Numbered from the stretch's first letter, positions 1-7,362 are shown. The stretch is 34,153 bases of DNA from Ventricola sp051883735 (GCA_051883735.1 JBJEUH010000041.1:1-34153); one strand, 5' to 3'. The notes: generated from the sequence alone by a model not told the origin. Program-made: numbers and translations.

Positions 1-722
1 GGCAGGTTCTTCTCGATGTAGTAGCAGGAGTTGCCGTTGGTGTTGACGGTGTCCATGATGGAGTCCATGGTCACGTTGCCGGTCTCAAAGAGCGGCTGGC
101 CGTTCGCGTCGATGACCGCGTCGTAGGTGTGCACGGTGCCGTTGACGAACTCCTCCATGATGTAGAGTACGTCGGGCTCCTTGGTGGCGAAGAAGTAATT
201 GAGCTGGTCGTCGTTCTTGAGCTTGTAGGTGCTGGAGGCGCCCACGCCGTTGTCCGGCTTGACGATGACCGGATAGCCGACCTCGGCGATGAAGTCCTTG
301 CAGCCCTCATAGTCGTACACCAGATGATAGCGCGCGGTCTTGATGCCGGCCTTGGCGTAGTACGCCTTCATCTTGGACTTGTACTTGACAGCCTCCATGT
401 CGCTGACCTGGAAGCCGGTGGTGATGTTGAACGCGGTGCGCAGGGCGGCGTCCTTCTCCAGCCAGTATTCGTTGTTGCTCTCCAGCCAGTCGATCTTGCC
501 GTGCTTGTAGGTCAGGAACGCGACGGCGCGGAACACCTCATCGTAGTTCTCCAGCGAGGAGACCTTGTAGTACTCGTTCAGGGAGGCCTTGAGCTCCGGC
601 ATCAGCTGATCGTACGGGCAGTCGCCGATGCCCAGCACGTTCATGCCGTTGCGCTTGAGCTCAGCACAGAACTTCCAGTAGTTCGTCGGGAAGTTCGGGG
701 AAATGAAAACGAAATTCTTCAT
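1..722 (-). CDS. ATP-grasp ligase, C-terminus beyond the window
   Basis: This frame is open from an ATG at 722 to the window edge (240 codons) and is preceded by a clear AAAGGAGAG ribosome binding site. The N-terminal ~110 residues look like a pre-ATP-grasp domain (start MKNFVFISPNFP). They are followed by the ATP-grasp part, with the nucleotide-binding stretch YPVIVKPDNGVGASSTY and then the YIMEEFVNG segment that normally contacts the adenine. ATP-grasp enzymes of this kind activate a carboxylate as an acyl phosphate and join it to an amine or thiol (amino-acid ligases, carboxylate-amine ligases). The catalytic C-terminal part lies outside the window, so the substrate cannot be guessed. It is the third gene of an operon behind two esterases, 96 bp after the stop of the second. 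The family call is firm; the specific reaction is unknown. Confidence 0.85.
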   Translation of the reverse strand, partial: MKNFVFISPNFPTNYWKFCAELKRNGMNVLGIGDCPYDQLMPELKASLNEYYKVSSLENYDEVFRAVAFLTYKHGKIDWLESNNEYWLEKDAALRTAFNITTGFQVSDMEAVKYKSKMKAYYAKAGIKTARYHLVYDYEGCKDFIAEVGYPVIVKPDNGVGASSTYKLKNDDQLNYFFATKEPDVLYIMEEFVNGTVHTYDAVIDANGQPLFETGNVTMDSIMDTVNTNGNSCYYIEKNL

Positions 723-818
723 GGGAAGCTCTCCTTTGCTTTTGTCTTGCAGGTTGAGATGTGTTCTGCCGCCCTGGCAGGGGAAAGGCGGAGCGCAGCG
801 GCTGCAGGTCCTGCCCGC

Positions 819-1577
819 TTACGGGTTGCCGACGATCATCGGCAGGTAGTGCGCGGTCTGCTTGTACCACCACGGCCAGTCGTGGTTGACGTCGTAGCCC
901 CAGAAGTTGACCGAGGCGTTGATGCCCTTCTGATACAGCACGCGGCCCAGCCAGGCGGTGCTCTCCTTGAGCACGTCCTCCCAGGCGCCCTGGCCGACGC
1001 AGATGATGATCTTGCGCTGGTTGTAGAGGCTGATGTACGGGTGATCCGCCGGCATGCCCGCGATGTAATCGCACGGGCTGTTGGCGTAGACCAGATCGTC
1101 CATGTAGCCGCCGAACGCGTCGCGGGAATCGTACACGCCCGACAGGGCCAGGCAGCTGTCAAACAGATCCGGGCGGCGGAAGATGAGGTTCGCGGCGTGC
1201 TGCGCGCCCATGGAGCAGCCGAAGGTCATGATCATCTCCTGATGCCAGTTGCGCTCGCCGGCGAGGTGATGAATCTGCGGCACGACCTCGTCCACGATGT
1301 AGTGGAACCAGGCCTCGTGGCGCTCGATGCGCCAGCGGTTGTCGCCGCCCTTGTTGGCCCAGGTCTCGCCGTCGATGGTGTCGATGGAGAAGACCATCAC
1401 CTTGCCCGCGTCGATCCACGGACGGAAGACGTCGTCCATGTGGAAGACTTCAAAGTCCATGAAGCGGCCGGCCTGGCAGGGGATGAAGAGCACGGGCTTG
1501 CCGCGGTGGCCGTAGACCTTCATTTCCATGTCGCGGCCCAGGCAGTGCGAGTAGTTCTTGAAATAACGGATTTCCAT
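819..1577 (-). CDS. Esterase family protein (alpha/beta hydrolase)
   Basis: A 252-residue protein without a signal peptide or membrane segment, so probably cytoplasmic. The nucleophile elbow is GCSMG (Ser122), followed by LALSGVYD, and a late His (H232 in DVNHDWPWW) fits the catalytic triad. The pattern matches the putative esterase group (PF00756/COG4947-like), which hydrolyses esters or acts as an acyltransferase; the substrate is not known. The start is supported by AAAGGAG eight bases upstream. The gene begins 24 bp after the stop of another esterase from the same superfamily and is followed by an ATP-grasp ligase, all on one strand, so the three probably serve one pathway. The two esterases are clearly different in sequence, not a recent duplication. 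Confidence 0.87.
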   Translation of the reverse strand: MEIRYFKNYSHCLGRDMEMKVYGHRGKPVLFIPCQAGRFMDFEVFHMDDVFRPWIDAGKVMVFSIDTIDGETWANKGGDNRWRIERHEAWFHYIVDEVVPQIHHLAGERNWHQEMIMTFGCSMGAQHAANLIFRRPDLFDSCLALSGVYDSRDAFGGYMDDLVYANSPCDYIAGMPADHPYISLYNQRKIIICVGQGAWEDVLKESTAWLGRVLYQKGINASVNFWGYDVNHDWPWWYKQTAHYLPMIVGNP

Positions 1578-1601
1578 TGGTATACTCCTTTAAAGAAGGT
1601 T

Positions 1602-2363
1602 TTAGATGAGGCCAAGGCACGCCATGAACACCGGAATCTGCTGCTCCCAGCACTCCTCGCTGTGCACGCCGTAGGGGACAATGCGCATCGTCACGTTGAC
1701 GCCCTGGCTGTAAAGCGACTGGAACACGCTGGGCAGCATGTCGCCCGTCGCATTGTGGTTGCCGAGCTCCTGTGCGCCGTAATCCAGATACAGGATGGTA
1801 TCCGGCGCGATGCGCGCGCGCCGGAGCATCCGCTTCACCTTGCCGGGATGAACCCAGACGCTGGGGGAGAGGCAGGCAAAGCGGGAGAAGACGTCGCTGT
1901 AGTGACAGGCCGCATACAGGCTCATCAGGCCGCCCATGGAGGAGCCGGCGATGGCCGTGTTCTCCCGCTCGGGGAGCGTGCGGTAGCTTTCATCGATCAT
2001 CGGCTTGAATTCGTGCACCAGCCAGTCCATCGTGATGCGGCCGCGGCCTTCGATCACGCCCAGCTCGCCGTCGCGATGGGTGAAGGGCGAGTATTCGCAC
2101 AGCCGGTTGGCGCCGATCGGGTTGGACTCGATCGCGGCCACGATCACCGGCGTGCCGGTTTCCTCCAGGTAGTCGAGCATCCGCCAGGAGCGTCCGAAGG
2201 ACGCGTCGCTGTCCAGAAATACGTTCTGCCCGTCGAACATATACAGGACGGGGAAGCGCGCATCGGGGTCTTCGTCGTAGGCATCGGGCAGATACAGGTA
2301 TGCGCGGCGCCTGAGATCTGCGGGTTCAAGCTGCGGGATCGTCAATTCCCAGGTATGAAGCAT
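1602..2363 (-). CDS. Alpha/beta-hydrolase-fold esterase
   Basis: A 253-residue cytoplasmic protein of the PF00756 esterase group (Fes/esterase D-like). Visible features are the strand and turn FPVLYMFDGQNVF near residues 37-49, the nucleophile elbow GSSMGG with Ser142, a candidate acid in YLDYGAQ, and His234 in PYGVHSEECW near the C-terminus. The frame stays open 15 codons further upstream, but the ATG at 2363 is preceded by GGAGG at the right distance, so I start there. It is the first gene of the operon leading to the second esterase and the ATP-grasp ligase, behind a consensus promoter at 2442-2470. Esters of aromatic acids, siderophores or small peptides are possible substrates by family, but nothing in the sequence picks one. 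Confidence 0.87.
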   Translation of the reverse strand: MLHTWELTIPQLEPADLRRRAYLYLPDAYDEDPDARFPVLYMFDGQNVFLDSDASFGRSWRMLDYLEETGTPVIVAAIESNPIGANRLCEYSPFTHRDGELGVIEGRGRITMDWLVHEFKPMIDESYRTLPERENTAIAGSSMGGLMSLYAACHYSDVFSRFACLSPSVWVHPGKVKRMLRRARIAPDTILYLDYGAQELGNHNATGDMLPSVFQSLYSQGVNVTMRIVPYGVHSEECWEQQIPVFMACLGLI

Positions 2364-2441
2364 AAAGCGCCTCCAAATAACGGTCATGCGGTATAGCCCG
2401 GCACGCAAAAAACAGACCCTGTGCGCCAGGATATGAATGTA

Positions 2442-2470
2442 AGTATAAGACAGCGGAGCCGGTCTGTCAA
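2442..2470 (-). promoter_or_regulatory. Sigma-A promoter of the esterase/ATP-grasp operon
   Basis: On the minus strand TTGACA (2470-2465) is separated by 17 bp from TATACT (2447-2442). It lies about 80 bp upstream of the first esterase start and is divergent from the promoter of the DUF2974 gene. Confidence 0.75.
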
Positions 2471-2565
2471 TTCAAATGAACCAAAAAATGGAGAAAAGCC
2501 CGTTTTTTATTGGATTTTTCCCAGTTATACGCGCCGAAATACAACAGATGGGCTATGGGCAGCGG

Positions 2566-2595
2566 TTGACAGATGGTAAAGCCATCCCCTATAAT
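2566..2595 (+). promoter_or_regulatory. Sigma-A promoter of the DUF2974 gene
   Basis: Perfect TTGACA (2566-2571), 18-bp spacer, perfect TATAAT (2590-2595), about 37 bp upstream of the ATG at 2633. Confidence 0.85.
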
Positions 2596-2632
2596 CAGAT
2601 CAAAGGTCTGCCTGGAGACGAAAGGAGAAGCT

Positions 2633-3781
2633 ATGGCGAACATCATCGACTATGTGCAGTGGCGGGGCGACATCCCGCTTGAGCAGGTGCCCTTCGGCGC
2701 GGTGGATGCGCTGGTGCTCAGCTATTTGTCGTATATGCCGTTTGAGGGCCTGGTATCCGATGCGTTTGGGCGCGAGGGTCCGCTTCTTTCGGAGGTGGCG
2801 GCGCATTTCCTGGAGCAGGGCCTGTCCGGCACCTGCGCGATTGACAACGGCCAGCTGGACTGCCGGCTGCTGGAGGCCATCCGGGATTCCGAGCGCTTCG
2901 GCACGATGCGCCTGACGGGCTGCGTCAGCCGCTTTGATAAGGAGACAGAGGAGCAGTTTTCCGCGATCACGTTCCTGCCGCCGCAGGAGCTGGCGCTGAT
3001 CGCCTTCCGCGGCACGGACTCGAGCGTCGTCGGCTGGAAGGAAGACTTCAACATGAGCTTTTCCACCGAGGTGCCCGCCCAGGGCGCGTCGCTGGATTAC
3101 GTCATGCGCGCGCTCGACGCGCTGCCCGCCCAGGCGATCCTCTGCGGTCATTCCAAGGGCGGCAACCTCGCCGCGTACGCGGGCATCTTTGCGCCGGAGA
3201 GCGTGCAGGAGCGCATCCGCTGCGTCTATAACTTCGACGGCCCGGGCTTCAACGAGGCGCTCCTGGCCACGCCCCAGTTCCGCAAGATGGACATGCGCAT
3301 TCACACGTTTGTGCCGCAGACCTCCCTGGTCGGCATTCTGATGTGGCATGCGGAGCCGTTCATCGTCGTCAAGAGCGACGGCGTGGGCGTTCTGCAGCAC
3401 AATCCGTACAGCTGGCAGGTGATGGGCGGGCGCTTTATCACGCTGCCGGAGCGCACGCGCGAGAGCCGCCTGGCGGAGGAGACGATCAAGAACTGGCTGG
3501 CGGAACTGTCGCCGGAGGAGCGCAAGCGCTTCATCGACGGCGTGTATTCCGTGCTCAGCGTGTCGGACGGACGCAACGTGGCCGATCTCTTCGAGGCGAA
3601 GAATGTCCGCGCGATCCTGCGCGCCGTCAGCTCCATGGACGAGGAGACGAAGAACGCGATTATCGACGCGTTCAGGCGCCTGGGCAGCTCGCTCAGGGAG
3701 ACCCTGCCGGAATGGATGGAGAGCACCGCCGGCCAGTTCCGCACGATGATCGCGCAGCGGTCGGAAAAGGAAAGCGAATGA
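2633..3781 (+). CDS. DUF2974 (Mbeg1-like) lipase-fold protein
   Basis: A 382-residue protein of the DUF2974/Mbeg1-like family, distant relatives of class 3 lipases. The lipase-type FRGTD block lies at residues 125-129 and the nucleophile elbow GHSKGGNLA has Ser174. A conserved MANIIDYVQWRGD-type N-terminus and a helical C-terminal ~120 residues complete the family pattern. There is no signal peptide. Function is unknown; a role in hydrolysing a cytosolic or membrane-proximal ester is only a family-level guess. The frame is open 20 codons upstream, but AAAGGAG directly before the ATG at 2633, and a promoter whose -10 lies at 2590-2595, fix the start. It is a single-gene transcript ending at a strong terminator. 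Confidence 0.9.
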   Translation: MANIIDYVQWRGDIPLEQVPFGAVDALVLSYLSYMPFEGLVSDAFGREGPLLSEVAAHFLEQGLSGTCAIDNGQLDCRLLEAIRDSERFGTMRLTGCVSRFDKETEEQFSAITFLPPQELALIAFRGTDSSVVGWKEDFNMSFSTEVPAQGASLDYVMRALDALPAQAILCGHSKGGNLAAYAGIFAPESVQERIRCVYNFDGPGFNEALLATPQFRKMDMRIHTFVPQTSLVGILMWHAEPFIVVKSDGVGVLQHNPYSWQVMGGRFITLPERTRESRLAEETIKNWLAELSPEERKRFIDGVYSVLSVSDGRNVADLFEAKNVRAILRAVSSMDEETKNAIIDAFRRLGSSLRETLPEWMESTAGQFRTMIAQRSEKESE

Positions 3782-3785
3782 GCAG

Positions 3786-3820
3786 CGCCCCATGCGCCGA
3801 ACCGGCGCATGGGGCGTTTT
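3786..3820 (+). terminator. Rho-independent terminator after the DUF2974 gene
   Basis: A perfect 14-bp stem (3786-3799 with 3803-3816), a 3-nt loop and a TTTT tail, starting five bases after the stop codon. Confidence 0.85.
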
Positions 3821-3831
3821 GATCTGGAATG

Positions 3832-4506
3832 TCAGATCACCCTGCACGCATCCGCAATCTTCACCAGCGACAGGCCGCCGGCGCGGTTGATGATCGCGAC
3901 GGTCGAGGTGCTGCCCGAGGCGAACGGCAGCACATCCTCGATGTAGACGTAGCCGTCCTGCCCGGTCACGGTGATCGTCCGGTTGCCGGCAGGGACGCGC
4001 ACATAGCCGGACGCCGTGCCGGAGCCGAGCAGGTTGACCACGCGCGTGCCGTCCACGAAGATGCGGAAGGCCGGATAGCCGTGCGTGGCGTTGAGAAAGC
4101 GGACCGCTGCATAGCGCGTGGGCACGGTGATGGTCGTGCCGGGCAGCGGCTGGATCGTGACACCGCCGCCTATGGAGGGTTGACTGGGGGTCGGGCGCAC
4201 CGGGCCGCCCGCAGAGGGCTGGCTGGGGGTTGGACGCACTGTGCCGCCCGTGGAGGGCTGGCTGGCCGACGGGCGCTCCGCGCTGCCCTCTGCGGGCGGC
4301 GGAGCGGACGGCGTGCTTTCCCCGCCGGGGAAGACCGCGCCGCCCTCGCCGGGATTGGGCAGGGGGACGACCGGCGTGATGTCGTTTTCATCGCTGGGGC
4401 CGGGCAGGGGCGCGGCGGATACCGTGCCGTTTCGATTTTCCATATGCAGTCGGCGGAAGCGGCCCAAAAGCCCTTCCGCCTGCCTCCTTTCAGCGGGATA
4501 CTCCAT
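3832..4506 (-). CDS. DUF4397 protein with Pro-rich repeat linker
   Basis: Up to 224 residues. Residues ~125-224 are a DUF4397 domain (VRFLNATHGYPAFRIFVDG, then a beta-rich YVRVPAGNRTITVTG block ending in IINRAGGLSLVKI), a beta-sandwich usually found on surface or spore-associated proteins. Residues ~30-120 are a low-complexity Pro/Ser/Gly linker with a 13-residue repeat (PSQPSxGGxVRPT). No signal peptide is visible, so the export route or location is open; spore or mother-cell association is a guess. The start is uncertain: neither ATG 4506 nor ATG 4443 has a good ribosome binding site, while an AAAGGAGG lies in between. It follows the polymerase and its 85-residue partner on the same strand, 30 bp after the latter, and may be co-transcribed. 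Confidence 0.75.
   Translation of the reverse strand: MEYPAERRQAEGLLGRFRRLHMENRNGTVSAAPLPGPSDENDITPVVPLPNPGEGGAVFPGGESTPSAPPPAEGSAERPSASQPSTGGTVRPTPSQPSAGGPVRPTPSQPSIGGGVTIQPLPGTTITVPTRYAAVRFLNATHGYPAFRIFVDGTRVVNLLGSGTASGYVRVPAGNRTITVTGQDGYVYIEDVLPFASGSTSTVAIINRAGGLSLVKIADACRVI
4174..4270. repeat. 39-bp tandem repeat in the DUF4397 linker
   Basis: About two and a half imperfect copies of a 39-bp unit (units begin near 4175, 4214 and 4253), encoding 13-residue PSQPSxGGxVRPT repeats. In-frame period and synonymous changes fit expansion inside a coding linker. Confidence 0.75.
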
Positions 4507-4536
4507 CGTATGCCGGAAGGAAGGGCATGTGCAAGG

Positions 4537-4794
4537 TCAATCCTGCGCCTCGATGAACCAGTACGGCTCGTCGTTGAACAGGTACAGCTGTTTGCCCTGT
4601 ACCATGCAGGTATAGCGCACGCCCTGGCCGCCGGCCTTGAGCGACGGCGCCTCGCGCACGTCCAGCACCCGGTCGATCCGCAGCGCGGGACCGTCCTCGC
4701 TGCGCAGCATCAGCGGCCGCGTGCTGCCGTCGAGCAGGTGATCCGCCCGGACCTTGACAAAGATTTTCGCGGGGTTTTTCCGCAGAGAAGACAT
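4537..4794 (-). CDS. Conserved 85-residue polymerase-linked protein
   Basis: A small protein of 85 residues with a compact beta-rich pattern: KIFVKVRADHLLDGSTRPL, then LRIDRVLDVREAPSLKAGG, a TCMVQGKQLYLFND strand pair and a WFIEA end. GGGAGG eight bases before the ATG supports the start. From memory, similar small proteins with the DVRxAxSLKAGGxGxRYT signature recur next to Y-family DNA polymerases in Clostridia; I cannot confirm this by search. It lies 112 bp after the polymerase stop on the same strand, with no obvious promoter of its own, so it is likely part of the LexA-controlled unit. It could be a partner or regulator of the polymerase; no catalytic motif is visible. Confidence 0.75.
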   Translation of the reverse strand: MSSLRKNPAKIFVKVRADHLLDGSTRPLMLRSEDGPALRIDRVLDVREAPSLKAGGQGVRYTCMVQGKQLYLFNDEPYWFIEAQD

Positions 4795-4819
4795 TGCTTT
4801 CGCCTCCCGAATTTACTCT

Positions 4820-4870
4820 GTAAATCCTCCTGCAAAGCTCCGGACTCGACTGCAAAGCAACAGGATTTAC
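4820..4870. repeat. Inverted and direct repeats between polymerase and small gene
   Basis: A perfect 9-bp inverted repeat (GTAAATCCT 4820-4828, AGGATTTAC 4862-4870) encloses two copies of CTGCAAAGC (4830-4838, 4850-4858) spaced 20 bp apart. Together with the perfect palindrome AACCGGCATCATGCCGGTT over the polymerase stop (4890-4908), it may fold in the mRNA and set the ratio of the two proteins. No T-tract follows. Confidence 0.5.
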
Positions 4871-4906
4871 GTCACTTCGTCGGTGATGCAACCGGCATCA
4901 TGCCGG

Positions 4907-6154
4907 TTAGCCGGTGAACATGTTCACGGGGTGCACCGTGTGCTCCTCCACCGGATTGATGTTCGCGTATCCGCTGTCCTGCAGCACCACGCCGCGCTGC
5001 ACGATCTGGTGGCCGTAGCGGCTGCGCAGGCTGTCGATGGAGCGCTCGAGCTGCTCCATGTGGATGCGCTTCGTCTCATCGCCCATGAAATCGAGCTGGA
5101 TCGGCTCGTCGTCCGGCGTGAGCATGCTGCAGCACAGGCCCACGCTGCGGTAGGGGAGCGTCCGCGCGAAGCGCTCCTCAAAGAGCGTCATCGCCGCATG
5201 GGCGATTTCGTCGGTCAGGTTGGTGGCGCGCTTGAAGGCGAGCTGGTGCGAGCGCGTCACCAGATCGGTCGTGCGCGCGGAGATCGACACGCAGCGCGTG
5301 CGGAAGCCGCCCTTGCGCAGTCGCGCGGCCACGGACTCCGCGAGCAGATAGTAGATGCAGCGCGCGTCGTCGCGGGTCGTCAGGTCGTGCGGCGGGGTGG
5401 TGCTGTTGCCGATGGATTTGACGCAGCGGCGGTGATCCAGTGGCATCACCGGCGAGCGATCCTGTCCGTTGGCAAAGGCCTTGAGCGTCGGGCCGCACTT
5501 GCCCAGCAGCCCCTGCAGCACGCCGTCGTCGCAGGCGGCGAGCTGGCCGATGGTGGTCACGCCCAGCCGCGCCAGCTTTTGCGCCGTGCGCGGGCCGACG
5601 AACAGGAGCTCCTGCACCGGCAGCCCCCAGATTTTCTCCCGGAAGCTGTCCGGCGGCAGCACCGTGACCGCGTCCGGTTTCTTCATGTCGCTGCCCAGCT
5701 TGGCGAGGATCTTGTTGTCCGCCACGCCGACCGACACCGTGATGCCCAGCTCCTCGCGGATCCGGCAGCGGATCTCGTCCGCGATGCGCGCGCCGTCGGC
5801 GAAGGACAGGCCCGGGTTCGTCAGGTCGATCCAGGCCTCGTCCAGCCCGAAGGACTCCACGCGGCACGAGTACTGCTCGTAAATCCGGCGCATCTTGCCG
5901 CTGAAACGGGTGTACAGCGGAAAATCCGGCGGCACGCAGACCAGATCCGGGCATTTCTCCTTCGCCTGCCAGATGGGCTCGCCTGTCTTCACGCCGCAGC
6001 GTTTGGCCAGCGTGTTCTTGGTCAGGATGATGCCGTGGCGCGCCTCCACGCTCCCGCCGACGGCGACGGGCTTTTGCCGGATTTCCGGCGTATACAGGCA
6101 CTCGACCGACGCGTAGTAGCTGTTTGCGTCGCAGTGCAGAATCACCCTGTCCAC
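4907..6154 (-). CDS. dinB: Y-family DNA polymerase (Pol IV/DinB-like)
   Basis: A 415-residue translesion polymerase that copies past damaged bases. The palm carboxylates are visible: the N-terminal HCDANSYYASVE (Asp9 here) and SFGLDEAWIDLT with Asp105-Glu106. The little-finger domain occupies about residues 240-370. The C-terminus ends in HPVNMFTG, which could be a clamp-binding tail. A GTG at 6163 is in frame, but GAGGTG lies six bases before the GTG at 6154, and MDRVILHCD is the normal family start, so I use 6154. A perfect LexA box sits between promoter and gene, so it should be induced by DNA damage. An 85-residue protein and a DUF4397 protein follow on the same strand. The clade could be DinB or a UmuC-like Gram-positive lineage; the family is sure. 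Confidence 0.93.
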   Translation of the reverse strand: MDRVILHCDANSYYASVECLYTPEIRQKPVAVGGSVEARHGIILTKNTLAKRCGVKTGEPIWQAKEKCPDLVCVPPDFPLYTRFSGKMRRIYEQYSCRVESFGLDEAWIDLTNPGLSFADGARIADEIRCRIREELGITVSVGVADNKILAKLGSDMKKPDAVTVLPPDSFREKIWGLPVQELLFVGPRTAQKLARLGVTTIGQLAACDDGVLQGLLGKCGPTLKAFANGQDRSPVMPLDHRRCVKSIGNSTTPPHDLTTRDDARCIYYLLAESVAARLRKGGFRTRCVSISARTTDLVTRSHQLAFKRATNLTDEIAHAAMTLFEERFARTLPYRSVGLCCSMLTPDDEPIQLDFMGDETKRIHMEQLERSIDSLRSRYGHQIVQRGVVLQDSGYANINPVEEHTVHPVNMFTG

Positions 6155-6178
6155 GCTGTTCACCTCTTTTTACAAATG

Positions 6179-6192
6179 GGAACATTTGTTCC
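6179..6192 (-). promoter_or_regulatory. LexA (SOS) box
   Basis: The perfect palindrome GGAACATTTGTTCC contains GAAC-N4-GTTC and, read on the minus strand (GAACAAATGTTC), fits the Gram-positive DinR/LexA consensus GAACRNRYGTTC. It lies just downstream of the polymerase -10 element, over or next to the expected transcription start, where LexA binding would block transcription. Confidence 0.85.
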
Positions 6193-6202
6193 TATGAGTA
6201 TT

Positions 6203-6230
6203 ATTATACACCGGAGAGGCGCTTTGTCAA
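6203..6230 (-). promoter_or_regulatory. Sigma-A promoter of the polymerase operon
   Basis: On the minus strand perfect TTGACA (6230-6225), 16-bp spacer and perfect TATAAT (6208-6203), followed at once by the LexA box. Confidence 0.85.
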
Positions 6231-6364
6231 CAGGAAAAAGCAGGAGCGAATATTTCTCGGGGTCGGAGCGTGAATCAACATGATCAATCACGAGAAAGCA
6301 AGCGACAAAAAAGCGGCTTTTCTGCGCTGATGCAACTTTTTTGGCTGGGCGAATCGAGAGCCGC

Positions 6365-6394
6365 TTGACAAAATGGACTCCAAAATGCGATAAT
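6365..6394 (+). promoter_or_regulatory. Promoter of the DUF2798 gene
   Basis: TTGACA (6365-6370), 18-bp spacer, GATAAT (6389-6394). The leader before the ATG at 6551 is about 150 nt and carries operator-like palindromes: ATGTAGTACAT at 6430-6440 and TGTACAT at 6444-6450. Confidence 0.65.
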
Positions 6395-6550
6395 TTCATC
6401 GCAAACTTCATAGCGCTCGCAAACGACACATGTAGTACATCCCTGTACATAAATCTGATTACGGAACGGGTACGTCCCATTTTCGGAAATGTCAGGGCAC
6501 AGTGTGTGTTTTGCGGGCGCTTTTTTGTTTGCAGAAAGGAAGGAGATTTT

Positions 6551-7108
6551 ATGCCTCAGACCCGCTTTCAACGGGCGATCTTCGCTCTGCTGACGGTCAT
6601 CGTGACCGTGCATGCCTACGTGTTTTACAGCCTTTATGTCATCAATGGACAGGCGCTGATGGCCCTGCATCAGACGAACAGTGTGCTTGGCGCTATCCGC
6701 CGACAGGGAGGCGTCATGATGTTTGGTACCATGCTGCCGATTTGGGCGGTCATCCTCATTGAATTCTGCTTTGCCTATGGACTTGAGATGACTGCTGGCA
6801 GTCCATTCTCGTTTAAGCTGGCCAGTGCCTGCTTCAATCCGAAAACCACGCATCCGGTGCTGTTTGAGACCGCCATCATTTCCGCCACCGTCGGGCTGAT
6901 GTGTCCGAGCATGAGCTTCATCGCGGCATGGCTGTACTATCCATACGTCACGGGATTCAACCTTGCAACACTCCTGGCGAATTGGCTGAAGCTGGTGTGC
7001 TTTAACTTTCCCTTCGCCTGGTTCACGCAGATATTTTTCATCCAGCCGTTGGTGCGAACCGTATTCAAGCTCCTCTTTTCCGGCAAACCGAGCCAGAAAG
7101 CCGCATAA
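6551..7108 (+). CDS. DUF2798 multi-pass membrane protein
   Basis: A 185-residue integral membrane protein with about four hydrophobic segments (roughly residues 8-28, 52-75, 107-132 and 139-170). The pattern MPQTRFQRAIFALLTVIVTVHAYVFYSLYVING, cited here only in pieces (FALLTVIVTVHAYVFYSLY; MCPSMSFIAAWLYYPY; NWLKLVCFNFPFAWF), fits the DUF2798 family. Function is unknown. AGGAAGGAGA upstream supports the ATG at 6551; a longer open frame upstream runs through the promoter and is not used. It is a single gene with its own promoter and possible operator, ending at a 12-bp stem hairpin. Its GC content is visibly lower than that of the genes to either side, like the next membrane protein gene. Confidence 0.85.
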   Translation: MPQTRFQRAIFALLTVIVTVHAYVFYSLYVINGQALMALHQTNSVLGAIRRQGGVMMFGTMLPIWAVILIEFCFAYGLEMTAGSPFSFKLASACFNPKTTHPVLFETAIISATVGLMCPSMSFIAAWLYYPYVTGFNLATLLANWLKLVCFNFPFAWFTQIFFIQPLVRTVFKLLFSGKPSQKAA

Positions 7109-7117
7109 CGCCATCAA

Positions 7118-7147
7118 CCTGCTCCCATCGAGATGGATGGGAGCAGG
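7118..7147 (+). terminator. Hairpin after the DUF2798 gene
   Basis: A perfect 12-bp stem (7118-7129 with 7136-7147) and 6-nt loop, ten bases after the stop codon. No T-run follows, so it may be a weak terminator or an mRNA-end stabiliser. Confidence 0.6.
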
Positions 7148-7240
7148 CGGTACCTGCGTCATCAGCACACAGATGCGGTGCAGTGCTCCGCTGCGGCGCA
7201 AAGCTGCATGATTCATAGGGCAGAAAGTTTTGAAAAATCG

Positions 7241-7269
7241 TTGACAACGCTGTTGTTACGTGCTATACT
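7241..7269 (+). promoter_or_regulatory. Sigma-A promoter of tRNA-Trp
   Basis: TTGACA (7241-7246), 17-bp spacer, TATACT (7264-7269), 12 bp before the mature tRNA start. Confidence 0.85.
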
Positions 7270-7281
7270 GTACAGGTGCTT

Positions 7282-7355
7282 AGGGGTATGGTGTAATGGT
7301 AACACGTGGGTCTCCAAAACCTTTGTTGAGGGTTCGAGTCCTTCTGCCCCTGCCA
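7282..7355 (+). tRNA. tRNA-Trp (CCA anticodon)
   Basis: A 74-nt gene with encoded CCA. The acceptor stem AGGGGTA pairs with TGCCCCT, the discriminator is G73 as usual for tryptophan tRNAs, the anticodon loop CTCCAAA gives anticodon CCA, and the T arm is GAGGGTTCGAGTCCTTC. It has its own consensus promoter and a terminator just downstream. Confidence 0.95.
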
Positions 7356-7362
7356 AACAAAG

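Noticed and set aside
129..2396. A 755-codon open frame on the plus strand
   Set aside because: It is a GC-driven antisense shadow of the two esterase genes and the ATP-grasp gene. It is full of Val/Ala/His/Arg, has no family motif and no ribosome binding site.
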